From assembly GCF_043789415.1 (NCBI RefSeq), contig NZ_JBDLLW010000001.1, forward strand, positions 620,001 through 684,000: a stretch of DNA of 64,000 nt, read 5' to 3'. The position numbers were made by a program, and so were the translations under genes. This document shows, piece after piece, positions 42,351-51,113 of this stretch; the stretch's first letter is position 1, and each line of letters starts with the position of its first letter. The notes under the pieces are model-generated. The model had not been told where the DNA came from, did not search any database, and saw nothing but the letters and a program-made list of their open reading frames with translations. This DNA is from Renibacterium sp043789415. GTDB taxonomy: Bacteria; Actinomycetota; Actinomycetes; Actinomycetales; Micrococcaceae.

Positions 42351-43484
42351 TTGGGTATTTTCGCCAAGCGTCAGAAGGCAGTTGAGCACAAGTCTGCTCC
42401 AGCCTATTCCAGCCCTTGGCAGTCCCCTCTTGAAGAGCTAATAGTTTCAAATCTACTTGGATTTAGCTCCGATGATGCTCCCCTCACTCGCGCTGAGGCT
42501 ATCCAGCTAGACGCCGTTAACCGTGGCGTACAGGTCATCAAATCCACAATCACAGCCCTACCCCTACAAGCTCTTGACGTAGCCGGGCATCCGCTAGTCA
42601 CGCAACCTTCTTTGCTCAGACAGCTCTCTCAGGGCTACTCAAATTTCCAGACCATCGGCTACATTGTCGATTCGCTCATCTTCTACGGCTACTGCTTTTT
42701 GCGTGTAGATTCCCGTGATTTCACCGGTTATCCCACATTTATTACCTGGATTCCAAGAAACGAAGAAACCACCAAAGATGGTTGGTTAACGCACGCATTC
42801 GGGCAACCCGTAGCACCTCATGACGTGATCTTCATCGATGGTCTGACTCAGGGAATCCTCACCGAAGGACGACAAGTTCTGAACCGGGCACGCAATCTTG
42901 AGAAGGTCATAGCCGAGTTCAGCTCCAACCCAACACCTCACACCATTCTGAAAAATATTTCCGGAAATGAACTTGACAAGGAAGAAATTCTACAAGTCCT
43001 CTCTGACTATCGCCAAGCTCGTCGCCAAGACGGAATCACCTATCTAAACAGCAATTTTGAGATTGATTTTCCTGGTCGAGACACTGACGCCCTGCTCATT
43101 GCGGGCAAGAACCAAATGGCTGTGTCCATTGCTCGTTTGCTGAATCTTTCAGCTCACCTGGTCGATGCAACGCTCACCGGTCAGTCCCTTAATTATCAGA
43201 ATGCCGCTAGCCGTAATTCTGACCAGATAGGCGCAGTTCAGCCCTTCATGAACGCGATTACAAGCGCCCTTTCCCTGTATCTGCCTAACGGTCAGACCGT
43301 TTCCTTCAACACGGCCGACCTATTGAAGCCCGACCAAGCTACCCGCTTCAGCAACTACGAAACAGCGTTGCGTGCGGGCTTCATGACCACAAATGAAATC
43401 CGAGTTCTCGAAGGTCTCCCTGAGCTTCAAGAGCCGCTTACCCCTGCCCAAAACCCTCCCGCTGCCGAGGAGGTAGCCAAATGA
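42351..43484 (+). CDS. Phage portal protein (HK97 type)
   Basis: The 377-residue protein begins with TTG 42351, with GGAG 6 nt upstream. Segments such as LDAVNRGVQVIKSTITALPL, VDSLIFYGYCFLRVD and DALLIAGKNQMAVSIARLLN are characteristic of HK97-family portals. It forms the dodecameric ring at the capsid vertex. Overlaps the capsid gene by 4 bp. Confidence 0.85.
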   Translation: MGIFAKRQKAVEHKSAPAYSSPWQSPLEELIVSNLLGFSSDDAPLTRAEAIQLDAVNRGVQVIKSTITALPLQALDVAGHPLVTQPSLLRQLSQGYSNFQTIGYIVDSLIFYGYCFLRVDSRDFTGYPTFITWIPRNEETTKDGWLTHAFGQPVAPHDVIFIDGLTQGILTEGRQVLNRARNLEKVIAEFSSNPTPHTILKNISGNELDKEEILQVLSDYRQARRQDGITYLNSNFEIDFPGRDTDALLIAGKNQMAVSIARLLNLSAHLVDATLTGQSLNYQNAASRNSDQIGAVQPFMNAITSALSLYLPNGQTVSFNTADLLKPDQATRFSNYETALRAGFMTTNEIRVLEGLPELQEPLTPAQNPPAAEEVAK

Positions 43485-44914
43485 ACACCTATAACTTTTC
43501 TTTCGATCCACAGACCGTCGAGTTCTCTGAGGAAGATCGTACGATCTCTGGTCTGATACTGCCTTTTGGCGAGACTGGTTACGGCTCAGCTGGTGCCGCT
43601 GAGTTTTCAGCCGGCTCAATAACCCTTCCCGCTGATGCAGCGAGCATCAAGCTCAATATCGAGCACGATGCTCACCGCCCAGTAGGCACCTGCACATCAC
43701 TAGAAGAGCGCGCCGAAGGACTGTTTGCTTCCTTCCGCATTGCAAAAACTTCAGCAGGCACCGACTTGCTGCAAGAAATCCAAGAAGGGCTCAGAAAGTC
43801 CTTCTCCGTCGAGGTCAAAGACCCGATTGTTCAACTCGGCAAAATCTCTGCCGCAGTTCTTACCGGTTGTGCCGCCGTGGTTCAGCCTGCATTTAAATCA
43901 GCTGCAATCTTCTCACTCGATGAAGATGCAGCACCTAACGAAAGTATCCAAATGGAAAACGAAACAACTCCAGCAGAGACAACTGAGGTTGTTTCTGCTC
44001 CCGTACAAGCTCCCGCAGCTTCATTCTCTGGTCCTATAGACCAAGCACCAGCGGTATTCACTGCACTAAAAAATGGTGACGTACAAGGCGCGAACTTCGC
44101 GTTAGCACAAATTGACATTACTACCCCTGGTGCAGCCGTCCTAGGTAAACAAGAAGTCGGTGAAATCTGGTCATCTAAAAAAGTTGTGTCCCGCCCGATC
44201 ACTGACTCTGTAGAAAACAAAGAATTAACAAGCTTACTTGTTACTGGTACACGCAAAGAGCGTCAAATGAGCGTAGCTGACTGGGAGGGAAACGCAACAG
44301 AAATCCCTTCAGGCGGCACCTACACTAATTCACTTGTTTCTGCTGAGGCCAAGCTAATGGCTGGTGCAGTTCGCGTGCCAGGCGAATATTTGTGGTTCGG
44401 TTCCGATGATATTATCGGCGATCTCTACGAAAGCGCCGTAGAAGATTACCTAACTAAGTCTGAAACCAAAGTCTTCACCTCATTGTCCACTGAGGCAGTT
44501 GCTGCTACCGGTGCCTTCACCATTGTGAACGCGGTTGACAAAGCAGCCCAAACTCTACGCGGCATCAGCGCGAACCTGGATTTTGTCGTTGTATCCAGCG
44601 ACATTTACACAACCTTGGTCAACGCGAAAACCGCTGACGTTCCGTTCTGGTTCAACCTTGGCGGAGCCACTGTAGACCTAGCGAACACCCGTGCTACAGC
44701 AGGTGTTAGCTTCCGTGTTGGTGACTACTTGCCAGCTAAAACAATGCTCGTTGGCGATAGAAAATCATTTACATTCTACGAGTCCAAAGACATTCGTCTG
44801 AACGCCGTTGCTGTCGCAAATGGCGCATACGATATCGCGCTCATCAAAGCCAACGCTCTGTTAGTGAACGATCCAAAAGCCGTTCTTAAATTCACTAACG
44901 TAGCCGGACTTTAA
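43481..44914 (+). CDS. Fused prohead protease and major capsid protein
   Basis: A single intact 477-residue frame. The first ~150 residues are an HK97-type (U35) prohead protease: SGLILPFGETGYG, catalytic His in KLNIEHDAHRPVG (~66) and Ser in GLRKSFSVEV (~110). A Pro/Ala/Thr-rich linker (~150-190) follows. The remainder is an HK97-fold capsid protein (VSRPITDSVENKELTSLLV, ATEIPSGGTYTNSLVSAEAK, AYDIALIKANALLVNDPKAV). Separate genes are the rule in larger phages; fusion is reported for very small actinobacterial siphoviruses. The linker probably carries the self-cleavage site. Confidence 0.85.
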   Translation: MNTYNFSFDPQTVEFSEEDRTISGLILPFGETGYGSAGAAEFSAGSITLPADAASIKLNIEHDAHRPVGTCTSLEERAEGLFASFRIAKTSAGTDLLQEIQEGLRKSFSVEVKDPIVQLGKISAAVLTGCAAVVQPAFKSAAIFSLDEDAAPNESIQMENETTPAETTEVVSAPVQAPAASFSGPIDQAPAVFTALKNGDVQGANFALAQIDITTPGAAVLGKQEVGEIWSSKKVVSRPITDSVENKELTSLLVTGTRKERQMSVADWEGNATEIPSGGTYTNSLVSAEAKLMAGAVRVPGEYLWFGSDDIIGDLYESAVEDYLTKSETKVFTSLSTEAVAATGAFTIVNAVDKAAQTLRGISANLDFVVVSSDIYTTLVNAKTADVPFWFNLGGATVDLANTRATAGVSFRVGDYLPAKTMLVGDRKSFTFYESKDIRLNAVAVANGAYDIALIKANALLVNDPKAVLKFTNVAGL

Positions 44915-44916
44915 AC

Positions 44917-45231
44917 ATGTTGACGGCTGCTGATATACAGAACTGGTTTCAGATTAATCCGGAGAATGTTGACGCGCTTCCGGCGATTGCTGACGCCGTA
45001 AATACATATGTCGGCAGCCTACCCAACATCGATAAAGAGACCGACGGCACTTGGAAGGGCACAACAAAACTAGGTGCGCTTTTGATTGCTGGAAAGCTTT
45101 ACGCCCGCAAGTCTCAGCCTAGCGGCGTCAACAATTTTGGCGAAACAGGACCTACATATATTCCTCGCTGGGATCAACAAGTAGACATGCTTCTGCATCT
45201 CGGAGACTACCGTAAGCCTGTGATCGTATGA
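44917..45231 (+). CDS. Head-tail connector (adaptor) protein
   Basis: A 104-residue helical protein (MLTAADIQNWFQINPENVDA; GALLIAGKLYARKSQPSGVN) located right after the capsid gene, the usual site of HK97 gp6-like adaptors. Called from position and helical pattern. Confidence 0.65.
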   Translation: MLTAADIQNWFQINPENVDALPAIADAVNTYVGSLPNIDKETDGTWKGTTKLGALLIAGKLYARKSQPSGVNNFGETGPTYIPRWDQQVDMLLHLGDYRKPVIV

Positions 45232-45569
45232 TCGCCCAGGCTATGGAAGAAGTCGTTTCTCTTTTTAAAGATAACGGAATCCACGCAGTATCCGATCCGT
45301 CAAAAGTCGATACCCCTTGTGCTCTGATTCTTCCCGCGAGTTATGCATTTGATCGTCTAGGTGCTGACGCAACAGGTTTGACCTGCGACGTGTATTTAAT
45401 AGTTGCTCATAAAAGCACTGATGAAGCGCTAAAAGCGTTAGATGCACTCTTTGAAAAGCTTATCGCTTTTAACGACATCCGCTCGGTCGAAGCCATAACC
45501 CTTCCCCTCACTCAAGGACATTACCCTGCCCTGAAAACTTCCCTATATTTCACAGTAACGAAAGATTAA
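45228..45569 (+). CDS. Putative tail terminator / minor head-tail protein
   Basis: A 113-residue alpha/beta protein (VSLFKDNGIHAVSDPSKVDT; VYLIVAHKSTDEALKALDAL) overlapping the upstream connector by 4 bp. The pattern and place fit the tail-completion protein family (gpU/HK97 gp10-like); moderate confidence. Confidence 0.55.
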   Translation: MIAQAMEEVVSLFKDNGIHAVSDPSKVDTPCALILPASYAFDRLGADATGLTCDVYLIVAHKSTDEALKALDALFEKLIAFNDIRSVEAITLPLTQGHYPALKTSLYFTVTKD

Positions 45570-45574
45570 AAACC

Positions 45575-46000
45575 ATGACTATAAAAAAAGTCACAATGCT
45601 TGGAACCTTAAATATCGGTCCTAGCGGCAGCTACCAGAACTGGTCCTCACAAGTACGCTCATGCCAAGTAGAGACCGAGACCAATACCGGCGAGAAAATC
45701 CACGTCCTTAGCGGCGAGCAAATTGTCGGTGGAACATCGTACGATTCGAAACTAACCGGCACTCTGTTACAAGATTTCGGACAGCCTAATTCAATCGTTG
45801 AATACAGCTACACCGCAGCAGGTACAACAGTAAATTTCGAGTTCGTGCCTAGCACCAGTAACGGTAAAAAAATTACCGGGCAGCTTGTTATGCAACCGGT
45901 CGCCCAAATCGGCGGCGACGTTGAAGACAACAACACCCCGGTAGAAACCGACTTCGAGTTCACCATTCTAGGCACTCCAACCTTTGCACCAATCGCCTAA
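45575..46000 (+). CDS. Major tail tube protein
   Basis: A 141-residue beta-rich protein (VTMLGTLNIGPSGSYQNWSS; KITGQLVMQPVAQIGGDVED; ETDFEFTILGTPTF). The length, beta-sandwich pattern and location before the tail chaperones fit a siphoviral tube protein. Confidence 0.75.
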   Translation: MTIKKVTMLGTLNIGPSGSYQNWSSQVRSCQVETETNTGEKIHVLSGEQIVGGTSYDSKLTGTLLQDFGQPNSIVEYSYTAAGTTVNFEFVPSTSNGKKITGQLVMQPVAQIGGDVEDNNTPVETDFEFTILGTPTFAPIA

Positions 46001-46411
46001 ATGGTCGCCAATATTGGAATAAAGGTCGAAGGGGCGAGAGAGCTTCGAGCCTCTTTGAAGGAGGCTGCCGGTGATCTTGAAGACCTGAAAGCTCTTCACA
46101 AAAAGATTGCCGCTGAGGCTCTCCCCTTCGCTCTTTTCTCCACACCAAACGAAACCGGTGCACTTGTTTCTACTGGTCGATCCTCAGGCACAGCAACAGC
46201 CGCCTACATCCGATTCGGCAACCTGCGAACACCTTATGCCGGGGCAATCCACTGGGGCACACCAGCCGGATTCCACAGCCGTATCGGCAAGCTCTGGGAT
46301 GTAAAACCACAACCTTGGCTCGTCAACGCAGTGCACGACTCAGAGCCATTTTGGGCACCGCAATATTTCGAGGGAATCAACAAGATTCTCAAAATAATAC
46401 ACGGAAAATAG
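46001..46411 (+). CDS. Phage neck/tail-completion-like protein (HK97 gp10-like)
   Basis: A 136-residue protein. The pattern GIKVEGARELRASLKEAAGD ... AYIRFGNLRTPYAGAIHWGT ... PWLVNAV is that of HK97 gp10-like/minor capsid proteins. In most phages this gene precedes the tube gene, so its place after it is slightly unusual. Confidence 0.65.
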   Translation: MVANIGIKVEGARELRASLKEAAGDLEDLKALHKKIAAEALPFALFSTPNETGALVSTGRSSGTATAAYIRFGNLRTPYAGAIHWGTPAGFHSRIGKLWDVKPQPWLVNAVHDSEPFWAPQYFEGINKILKIIHGK

Positions 46412-46434
46412 CCAACACTAACGAAAGAAAAATA

Positions 46435-46722
46435 ATGCCAGTCAACACTTTTCCCACTTTTGAACTTCTTCTAATAGACGGCAAAGAACTATCGATCAAA
46501 CCAATTTTCGCGGACATGATCAGGGCTGAACATCTAGCCCGTAAAACAGGACTCGCAGCGATCACCAATGATTCCATCGAAGGATCAGCAGTCTTAATTT
46601 ATTGTGCATTGATTCGGACCGGTGGAATCCCAACAAACACTGATTTCACCAAGTTCTGCGACTCCATCGAAGCTCTTAGCTCAGATGCTCCAAAAGAAAC
46701 AGACGATGAAATTTCCGCGTAA
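46435..46722 (+). CDS. Tail assembly chaperone, G-type
   Basis: A 95-residue acidic protein directly upstream of the tape measure, as expected of gpG-like chaperones. An overlapping second frame (to 46876) lies +1 (or -2) relative to this one, so a G-T fusion by programmed frameshift is likely. Confidence 0.7.
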   Translation: MPVNTFPTFELLLIDGKELSIKPIFADMIRAEHLARKTGLAAITNDSIEGSAVLIYCALIRTGGIPTNTDFTKFCDSIEALSSDAPKETDDEISA

Positions 46723-46876
46723 TTCATACACATACCAGCTCTGCGCTCTATCCCTACGTATGAATACACCAGTATCAATCCTCCTCCAGGAGGATGACGA
46801 GATTATCGAATGCTACTTCCAAATCATCCAAGAGGAATACGAAGAGAACCAAAAGCAACTCAAAAAACGTAAGTAA
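46706..46876 (+). CDS. Tail assembly chaperone, T-part (frameshift extension)
   Basis: This frame is open from about 46622 to 46876 and encodes YTYQLCALSLRMNTPVSILL then QEDDEIIECYFQIIQEEYEE, a typical acidic helical T-part. It could be reached by a +1 or -2 shift somewhere in 46622-46720 (an A-rich run CCAAAAGAAAC at ~46690 is the obvious candidate) or by initiation at ATG 46706, which lacks a good ribosome-binding site. The -1 frame closes soon, so an ordinary -1 shift does not work. Confidence 0.6.
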   Translation: MKFPRNSYTYQLCALSLRMNTPVSILLQEDDEIIECYFQIIQEEYEENQKQLKKRK

Positions 46877-46892
46877 GAAAGAAAGAAAAATC

Positions 46893-48893
46893 ATGTCAGC
46901 AAAAAGTTCAATTTTATCAGTCAAAATCGTTGGCGATAATCGTGATCTTCGACGTGCCCTTAAAAATTCTTCTGACGCGATTGCCAGTTTCTCACGCTCA
47001 GCTAGAGCATTCACAAAATTCACCGCAGCATCAGCAGGTTTACTAGTAGCCGCTAAAAATGCGACTACTTTGGCAGGTTCCCTAACCCAACTGGCAGGGC
47101 TAGGGGTGGCGATCCCGGCTCTCTTTACAAGCATGGCGATTGCTGGCGGTGTTCTGTTTGCAGCCCTCAAGGACGCAAAGACCGTGTTGGCGTCATTGGC
47201 ACCAGCTTTCCAGGACGTACAAAAGTCAATCTCAGCGAACTTTTGGGCGCAAGCAGCCACCCCGATCAAATCAATGGTCGGCGATCTGCTCCCCCGTCTC
47301 CGTGGCGGACTGAACAACGTTGCCACCTCGCTAGGTTCAGTTTTTGGTCAGCTCGCTACGAGCATCAAAAACGTTGCAGCTTCCTCAAATATTGGTGTGA
47401 TGTTCTCCCGCCTTGCGCAAGGAATTGACCTAGCCAAAGGTGCAGTTCAACCCCTTGTTGCCTCCTTCGTGACCCTTGGTGAAGTCGGCTCCACAGTTCT
47501 ACCAAGGTTAGGTAGCTGGGTCGCCAACGTTGCTACTAGCTTCAACGGCTTTATCCAGTACGCCGCCAAATCAGGCGAGCTAACCCAATGGCTTGAGGGT
47601 GGTATTACCGCACTCAAGAACCTAGGGTCAATAATTGTCAGCGTCGGCAGTTCTTTGAAAGGCATTTACGACGCGGCGAACGCTGTAGGCGGGTTGACTC
47701 TTGGCGGATTCGCCAACGGATTGAAAACGATTGCCGACCTCATCAATCTTCCAGCTTTTCAGGGCTTCCTAACAACCCTCTTTCAGGGTGCATCGGATGC
47801 CTTCGCCGGTCTCAGCCAAGCACTTGGACCCGTTGCTCAGGCACTCCAGACTCTTGCACCACCCTTCGCCCAGATCATGCGAATTGCAGGCGAGCTAGCC
47901 GGAGCAGTTCTAACCACGCTTAGCAACGTCATTGTAAAAAACAAGGGTGCCTTTGGGGGGCTAGTCGGCGTTGTACAAACCGCAGCTAACATTCTGACGC
48001 CATTCCTGAGCTTTATTTCAGATAATGCTCAAGCCTTCACAGCCCTAGCAGTAACTATCGGTGTAGTCGTCGGAGCAATCAAGCTTTGGGCAGTGGCACA
48101 GGCAATCTTGAACATTGCTCTAGCAGCGAACCCAATTGGTTTGATCATTACCCTGGTAGCCGGACTTGTCGCCGGGATCGTCTACTTGGCGACGCAGACA
48201 ACTTTTTTTCAGGACGCCTGGAAAGCTATGACCGATTTCATCGGCTCGGCTATCCAAGCCTCCGCTGTCGTGATCCTGGCAGTCTTCAAAGCGATCTCGG
48301 ATAGCTGGAATAGTACTATCGCTGTTATCCAGGCAGCTTGGTCAGCTGTCTGGAATTTCGTGGTTAGCATCGTCCGCAACTATATCGCCACGGTCGTAGC
48401 CGTGATCCGAACAATAATTGCGGTTTGGACCGTCATTACCACCGCAATGTCAACCGTCTGGAACGCCGCCTGGAACGCGATATCTAGCTTCGTCGGCGCA
48501 ATCATTGACGGTATAAAAGGCTTCTTTAACGGATTAATTGATGCAGCCCGAAACACGGCAGCTTGGATCAAATCCATCTTCGACGGCATCGGAGATGCTG
48601 TTGGAGCTGTCGGAAATTTCCTCTCCGGACACGGCGGTGCGAGTTTCGGTGTAACCGCGACAATGCAGCACGCCCTTGCTGGTCCTGCGGGAGTCGGTGG
48701 CTCCGGCTTCCTATTAACACCTTCACTAACAGTGGGCAGCTCAGCAGCTCCAACCATTGTCTCTAACAACTACAGCATCACTATCGAGGCTAATAATGCT
48801 TACGACCCGCAAGCTGTAGGCAAAGCCGTGATAGAGGCACAGAAAACCTACTTCCGCTCTATCGGTGCTAACCCTGCCGGGGGTGGTTTCTAA
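46893..48893 (+). CDS. Tape measure protein
   Basis: The 666-residue protein has an alpha-helical N-terminal part, several hydrophobic segments (~60-100 and ~400-470), a Trp-rich repeat region (SDSWNSTIAVIQAAWSAVWN; MSTVWNAAWNAISSFVGAII) and a C-terminal Gly/Ser tail. ATG 46893 follows the AAGAAAGAAAG run. Its length should set a short tail: about 0.15 nm per residue predicts roughly 100 nm. Stop overlaps the next gene by one base. Confidence 0.9.
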   Translation: MSAKSSILSVKIVGDNRDLRRALKNSSDAIASFSRSARAFTKFTAASAGLLVAAKNATTLAGSLTQLAGLGVAIPALFTSMAIAGGVLFAALKDAKTVLASLAPAFQDVQKSISANFWAQAATPIKSMVGDLLPRLRGGLNNVATSLGSVFGQLATSIKNVAASSNIGVMFSRLAQGIDLAKGAVQPLVASFVTLGEVGSTVLPRLGSWVANVATSFNGFIQYAAKSGELTQWLEGGITALKNLGSIIVSVGSSLKGIYDAANAVGGLTLGGFANGLKTIADLINLPAFQGFLTTLFQGASDAFAGLSQALGPVAQALQTLAPPFAQIMRIAGELAGAVLTTLSNVIVKNKGAFGGLVGVVQTAANILTPFLSFISDNAQAFTALAVTIGVVVGAIKLWAVAQAILNIALAANPIGLIITLVAGLVAGIVYLATQTTFFQDAWKAMTDFIGSAIQASAVVILAVFKAISDSWNSTIAVIQAAWSAVWNFVVSIVRNYIATVVAVIRTIIAVWTVITTAMSTVWNAAWNAISSFVGAIIDGIKGFFNGLIDAARNTAAWIKSIFDGIGDAVGAVGNFLSGHGGASFGVTATMQHALAGPAGVGGSGFLLTPSLTVGSSAAPTIVSNNYSITIEANNAYDPQAVGKAVIEAQKTYFRSIGANPAGGGF

Positions 48894-50269
48894 TGGTTCT
48901 TCATCCAAAACCGTACTTCCTGATTAATGGCAACGAGATTCCCGCATCCCTCGCGGCCGACAACGGAACCGTCCTCGCTCTGCGCGACTTCGGTATCGAC
49001 TGGGGTGCTGACAAGCCCCTTGATTCACCCTCACCATCCCGAGCCAACATCCGATTGCTCGACCCAACAGGTAGTTGGACGACCGAGCGAGATCTACCCG
49101 GCGCTCAGCTAGAGATCGGCATTCGCTGGGAAACCGGAAACCGTATTATCTGGCGAGGGAACATCACGAACGTCACCATGACGCCTCGCAATATTGGCAC
49201 TGAGGCAGCCAACCAGCAAGGTTACTTCGTGACAATCTCAGCCCTGGATCGTCTCGGCTCACTCGGCAACTATTTCACGTCAGCGGCTATCGCCTATGAG
49301 ACCTCAGATGCCCGAGCCGTGCGTATTCGGGGTATGATTCCCGCCGGTTATCTGAGCTTTGACACAACTGCGTTAGGTAGTTCCACAAGAGTAAAACCAG
49401 TTTCAGCCAACACATCCGTGCTGGACATGATTACGCAGATGTATGAGTCCGTACCCCGCAGAATCTATTTCGACGCTAAGGACAATTCACTCCGAGACTT
49501 CGATATCCCCACAGCCAAATACACCGTCGGGATAGCCCTCTGGAAAAGCCCAGCGGACGGAAAAGTAAAAGCGATTCGTCCCTCTACGATCAACGTCATT
49601 AACACTTGGCAGTACTCCGAAGCCGCAGATTATGAGTCATCCGGTGTGCTGAGTCGCTCCCAGGACGACGCTGTAACACAGGTGCAAGCAAGTTCCTGGT
49701 CTAGCTTTTCTAACGATCCGCAAGTCTATGTTGCTCCGGTAAATATGCCTGGTTCGGCGAATATTGGCTCACGTACCTACGCCTCTTCGTCTGTGCTTGA
49801 GCTGAATCAGGAAGCTCTAGGTAACACCTATCGAAAGGCTCTTGAAGCTCAGGGTGATAACTGGATTCTAGAGAATGCCACTTGGCATGTGCAGGACGGC
49901 GCTTTTCTTAATGAGCGTCATATGCTCGCTCATCTAAAGCCCGTCGGTGGGTATTGGGACACTTATCTAGCTGGATCGATTCACGGCAATCTCAGCCGCT
50001 ACATACCCCTATATGAGCGCATTGGCGGGACTATCGGCTACTCGGAAACCGGCTGGGATTTACAAGAGAACTTCTCGCGCATGGGTATTGATTGGGGTGC
50101 GCTCCTACCGAAGGTACGAACCTGGGACACCTTGGTCGATACCTCTAACAGTAATACGCCGCCGACCTTCGCAGACTTCGACCCATCGGTTCGCTGCACA
50201 GACCTTAATTTCGTCACCCAACCCTACAAAAACACCTGGAGCTACGACACAGAAGACCCAGGATTTTAG
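48893..50269 (+). CDS. Minor tail protein (distal tail/baseplate)
   Basis: The 458-residue beta-rich protein begins FLINGNEIPASLAADNGTVL and contains RANIRLLDPTGSWTTERDLP and IRWETGNRIIWRGNIT, which resemble the distal-tail/Tal-like proteins found after tape measures in actinophages. It may combine the roles of two genes in larger phages. Coupled to the tape measure gene by a one-base overlap. Confidence 0.7.
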   Translation: MVLHPKPYFLINGNEIPASLAADNGTVLALRDFGIDWGADKPLDSPSPSRANIRLLDPTGSWTTERDLPGAQLEIGIRWETGNRIIWRGNITNVTMTPRNIGTEAANQQGYFVTISALDRLGSLGNYFTSAAIAYETSDARAVRIRGMIPAGYLSFDTTALGSSTRVKPVSANTSVLDMITQMYESVPRRIYFDAKDNSLRDFDIPTAKYTVGIALWKSPADGKVKAIRPSTINVINTWQYSEAADYESSGVLSRSQDDAVTQVQASSWSSFSNDPQVYVAPVNMPGSANIGSRTYASSSVLELNQEALGNTYRKALEAQGDNWILENATWHVQDGAFLNERHMLAHLKPVGGYWDTYLAGSIHGNLSRYIPLYERIGGTIGYSETGWDLQENFSRMGIDWGALLPKVRTWDTLVDTSNSNTPPTFADFDPSVRCTDLNFVTQPYKNTWSYDTEDPGF

Positions 50270-50277
50270 GAATTATC

Positions 50278-50748
50278 ATGCCCGCTAACACACCGTACTA
50301 CCAGTTCCCCTACATTGAACCATCAGATCAAATAACCACGATCCCGGCGACATCCAAAGCGCAAGCTCAGCGCTATGAGCAAGCTCTGAAGGATGCCAAT
50401 GTCCCACCGGGTAACCCTGATGTGACTGCGATCCTCACTCGCCTGAACAATCTGGAGACGATCCGCGACCGCACCCCACGACGCGAGGCAGCCGGGTCCG
50501 GCACAATTACCGTGTCTGGAACTAACGGATCGATAAACGTGACTTTCCCTCCAGGACGATTCACTGTGCCACCGATAGTAATGGTCACCAGGCAGACCGG
50601 CACCAATGCGAACCACGGCGTATACGCCGAAGCGGTCACCAAAGACGGATGCAAAATCACCATGTATTACGGTCCTGGTGGCGGCACAGGCACTACTCAA
50701 GTCGCCTGGCACGCAATCCAATTCACCGACACCACCGCTAACGGATAA
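50278..50748 (+). CDS. Tail tip / putative receptor-binding protein
   Basis: A 156-residue protein with a helical N-terminal third and a beta-rich C-terminal domain (GSINVTFPPGRFTVPPIVMV ... WHAIQFTD) resembling the H-type lectin domain of tail proteins. It is the last late gene, followed 2-5 bp later by a terminator, and is the best candidate for host recognition. Confidence 0.65.
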   Translation: MPANTPYYQFPYIEPSDQITTIPATSKAQAQRYEQALKDANVPPGNPDVTAILTRLNNLETIRDRTPRREAAGSGTITVSGTNGSINVTFPPGRFTVPPIVMVTRQTGTNANHGVYAEAVTKDGCKITMYYGPGGGTGTTQVAWHAIQFTDTTANG

Positions 50749-50749
50749 A

Positions 50750-50788
50750 AATAGTCCCCGACACCGTAAGATGCCGGGGGACTATTTT
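50750..50788. terminator. Bidirectional terminator at the end of the late operon
   Basis: AATAGTCCCCG and CGGGGGACTATT pair around a 14-nt loop, with TTTT after the plus-strand arm and AAAA before the other. It separates the plus-strand late genes from the minus-strand accessory pair. Confidence 0.88.
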
Positions 50789-50831
50789 ACTAACTTAGAT
50801 TTATTACTGTATATATCTAATTCTACAGGCT

Positions 50832-51071
50832 CTAGATTCTGTGAGACTCACGATACTCGTGAAGAACGTTATCTGACACACTATTTGTCAAATTAGCTTC
50901 TTGTTTGGCCATCGCTGACTTTTTGAATATTTGATACTCATTGATAACGAGAGGAACAAGAAGAAACGCCGAATAAAGGATTCGCCCCCATAGAGGGGTT
51001 GCATCCATAATATTGATAGAAACGACTCCGGCGATGAAAATCGCGCCGTAAATATAGCGGATACTTTTCAT
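50832..51071 (-). CDS. Small two-TM membrane protein, partner of the secreted protein upstream
   Basis: A 79-residue protein with two TM helices (IYGAIFIAGVVSINIMDATP; GRILYSAFLLVPLVINEY) and a charged tail. The ATG has GAAAGG 5 nt upstream. It lies 42 bp after the secreted pro-protein gene on the same strand, a layout seen in toxin-immunity and bacteriocin pairs. Immunity is a guess. Confidence 0.55.
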   Translation of the reverse strand: MKSIRYIYGAIFIAGVVSINIMDATPLWGRILYSAFLLVPLVINEYQIFKKSAMAKQEANLTNSVSDNVLHEYRESHRI

Positions 51072-51113
51072 GATTGACCCTTTCGTTAGCTCTAGCGTAC
51101 CAAACTAGCCAAA

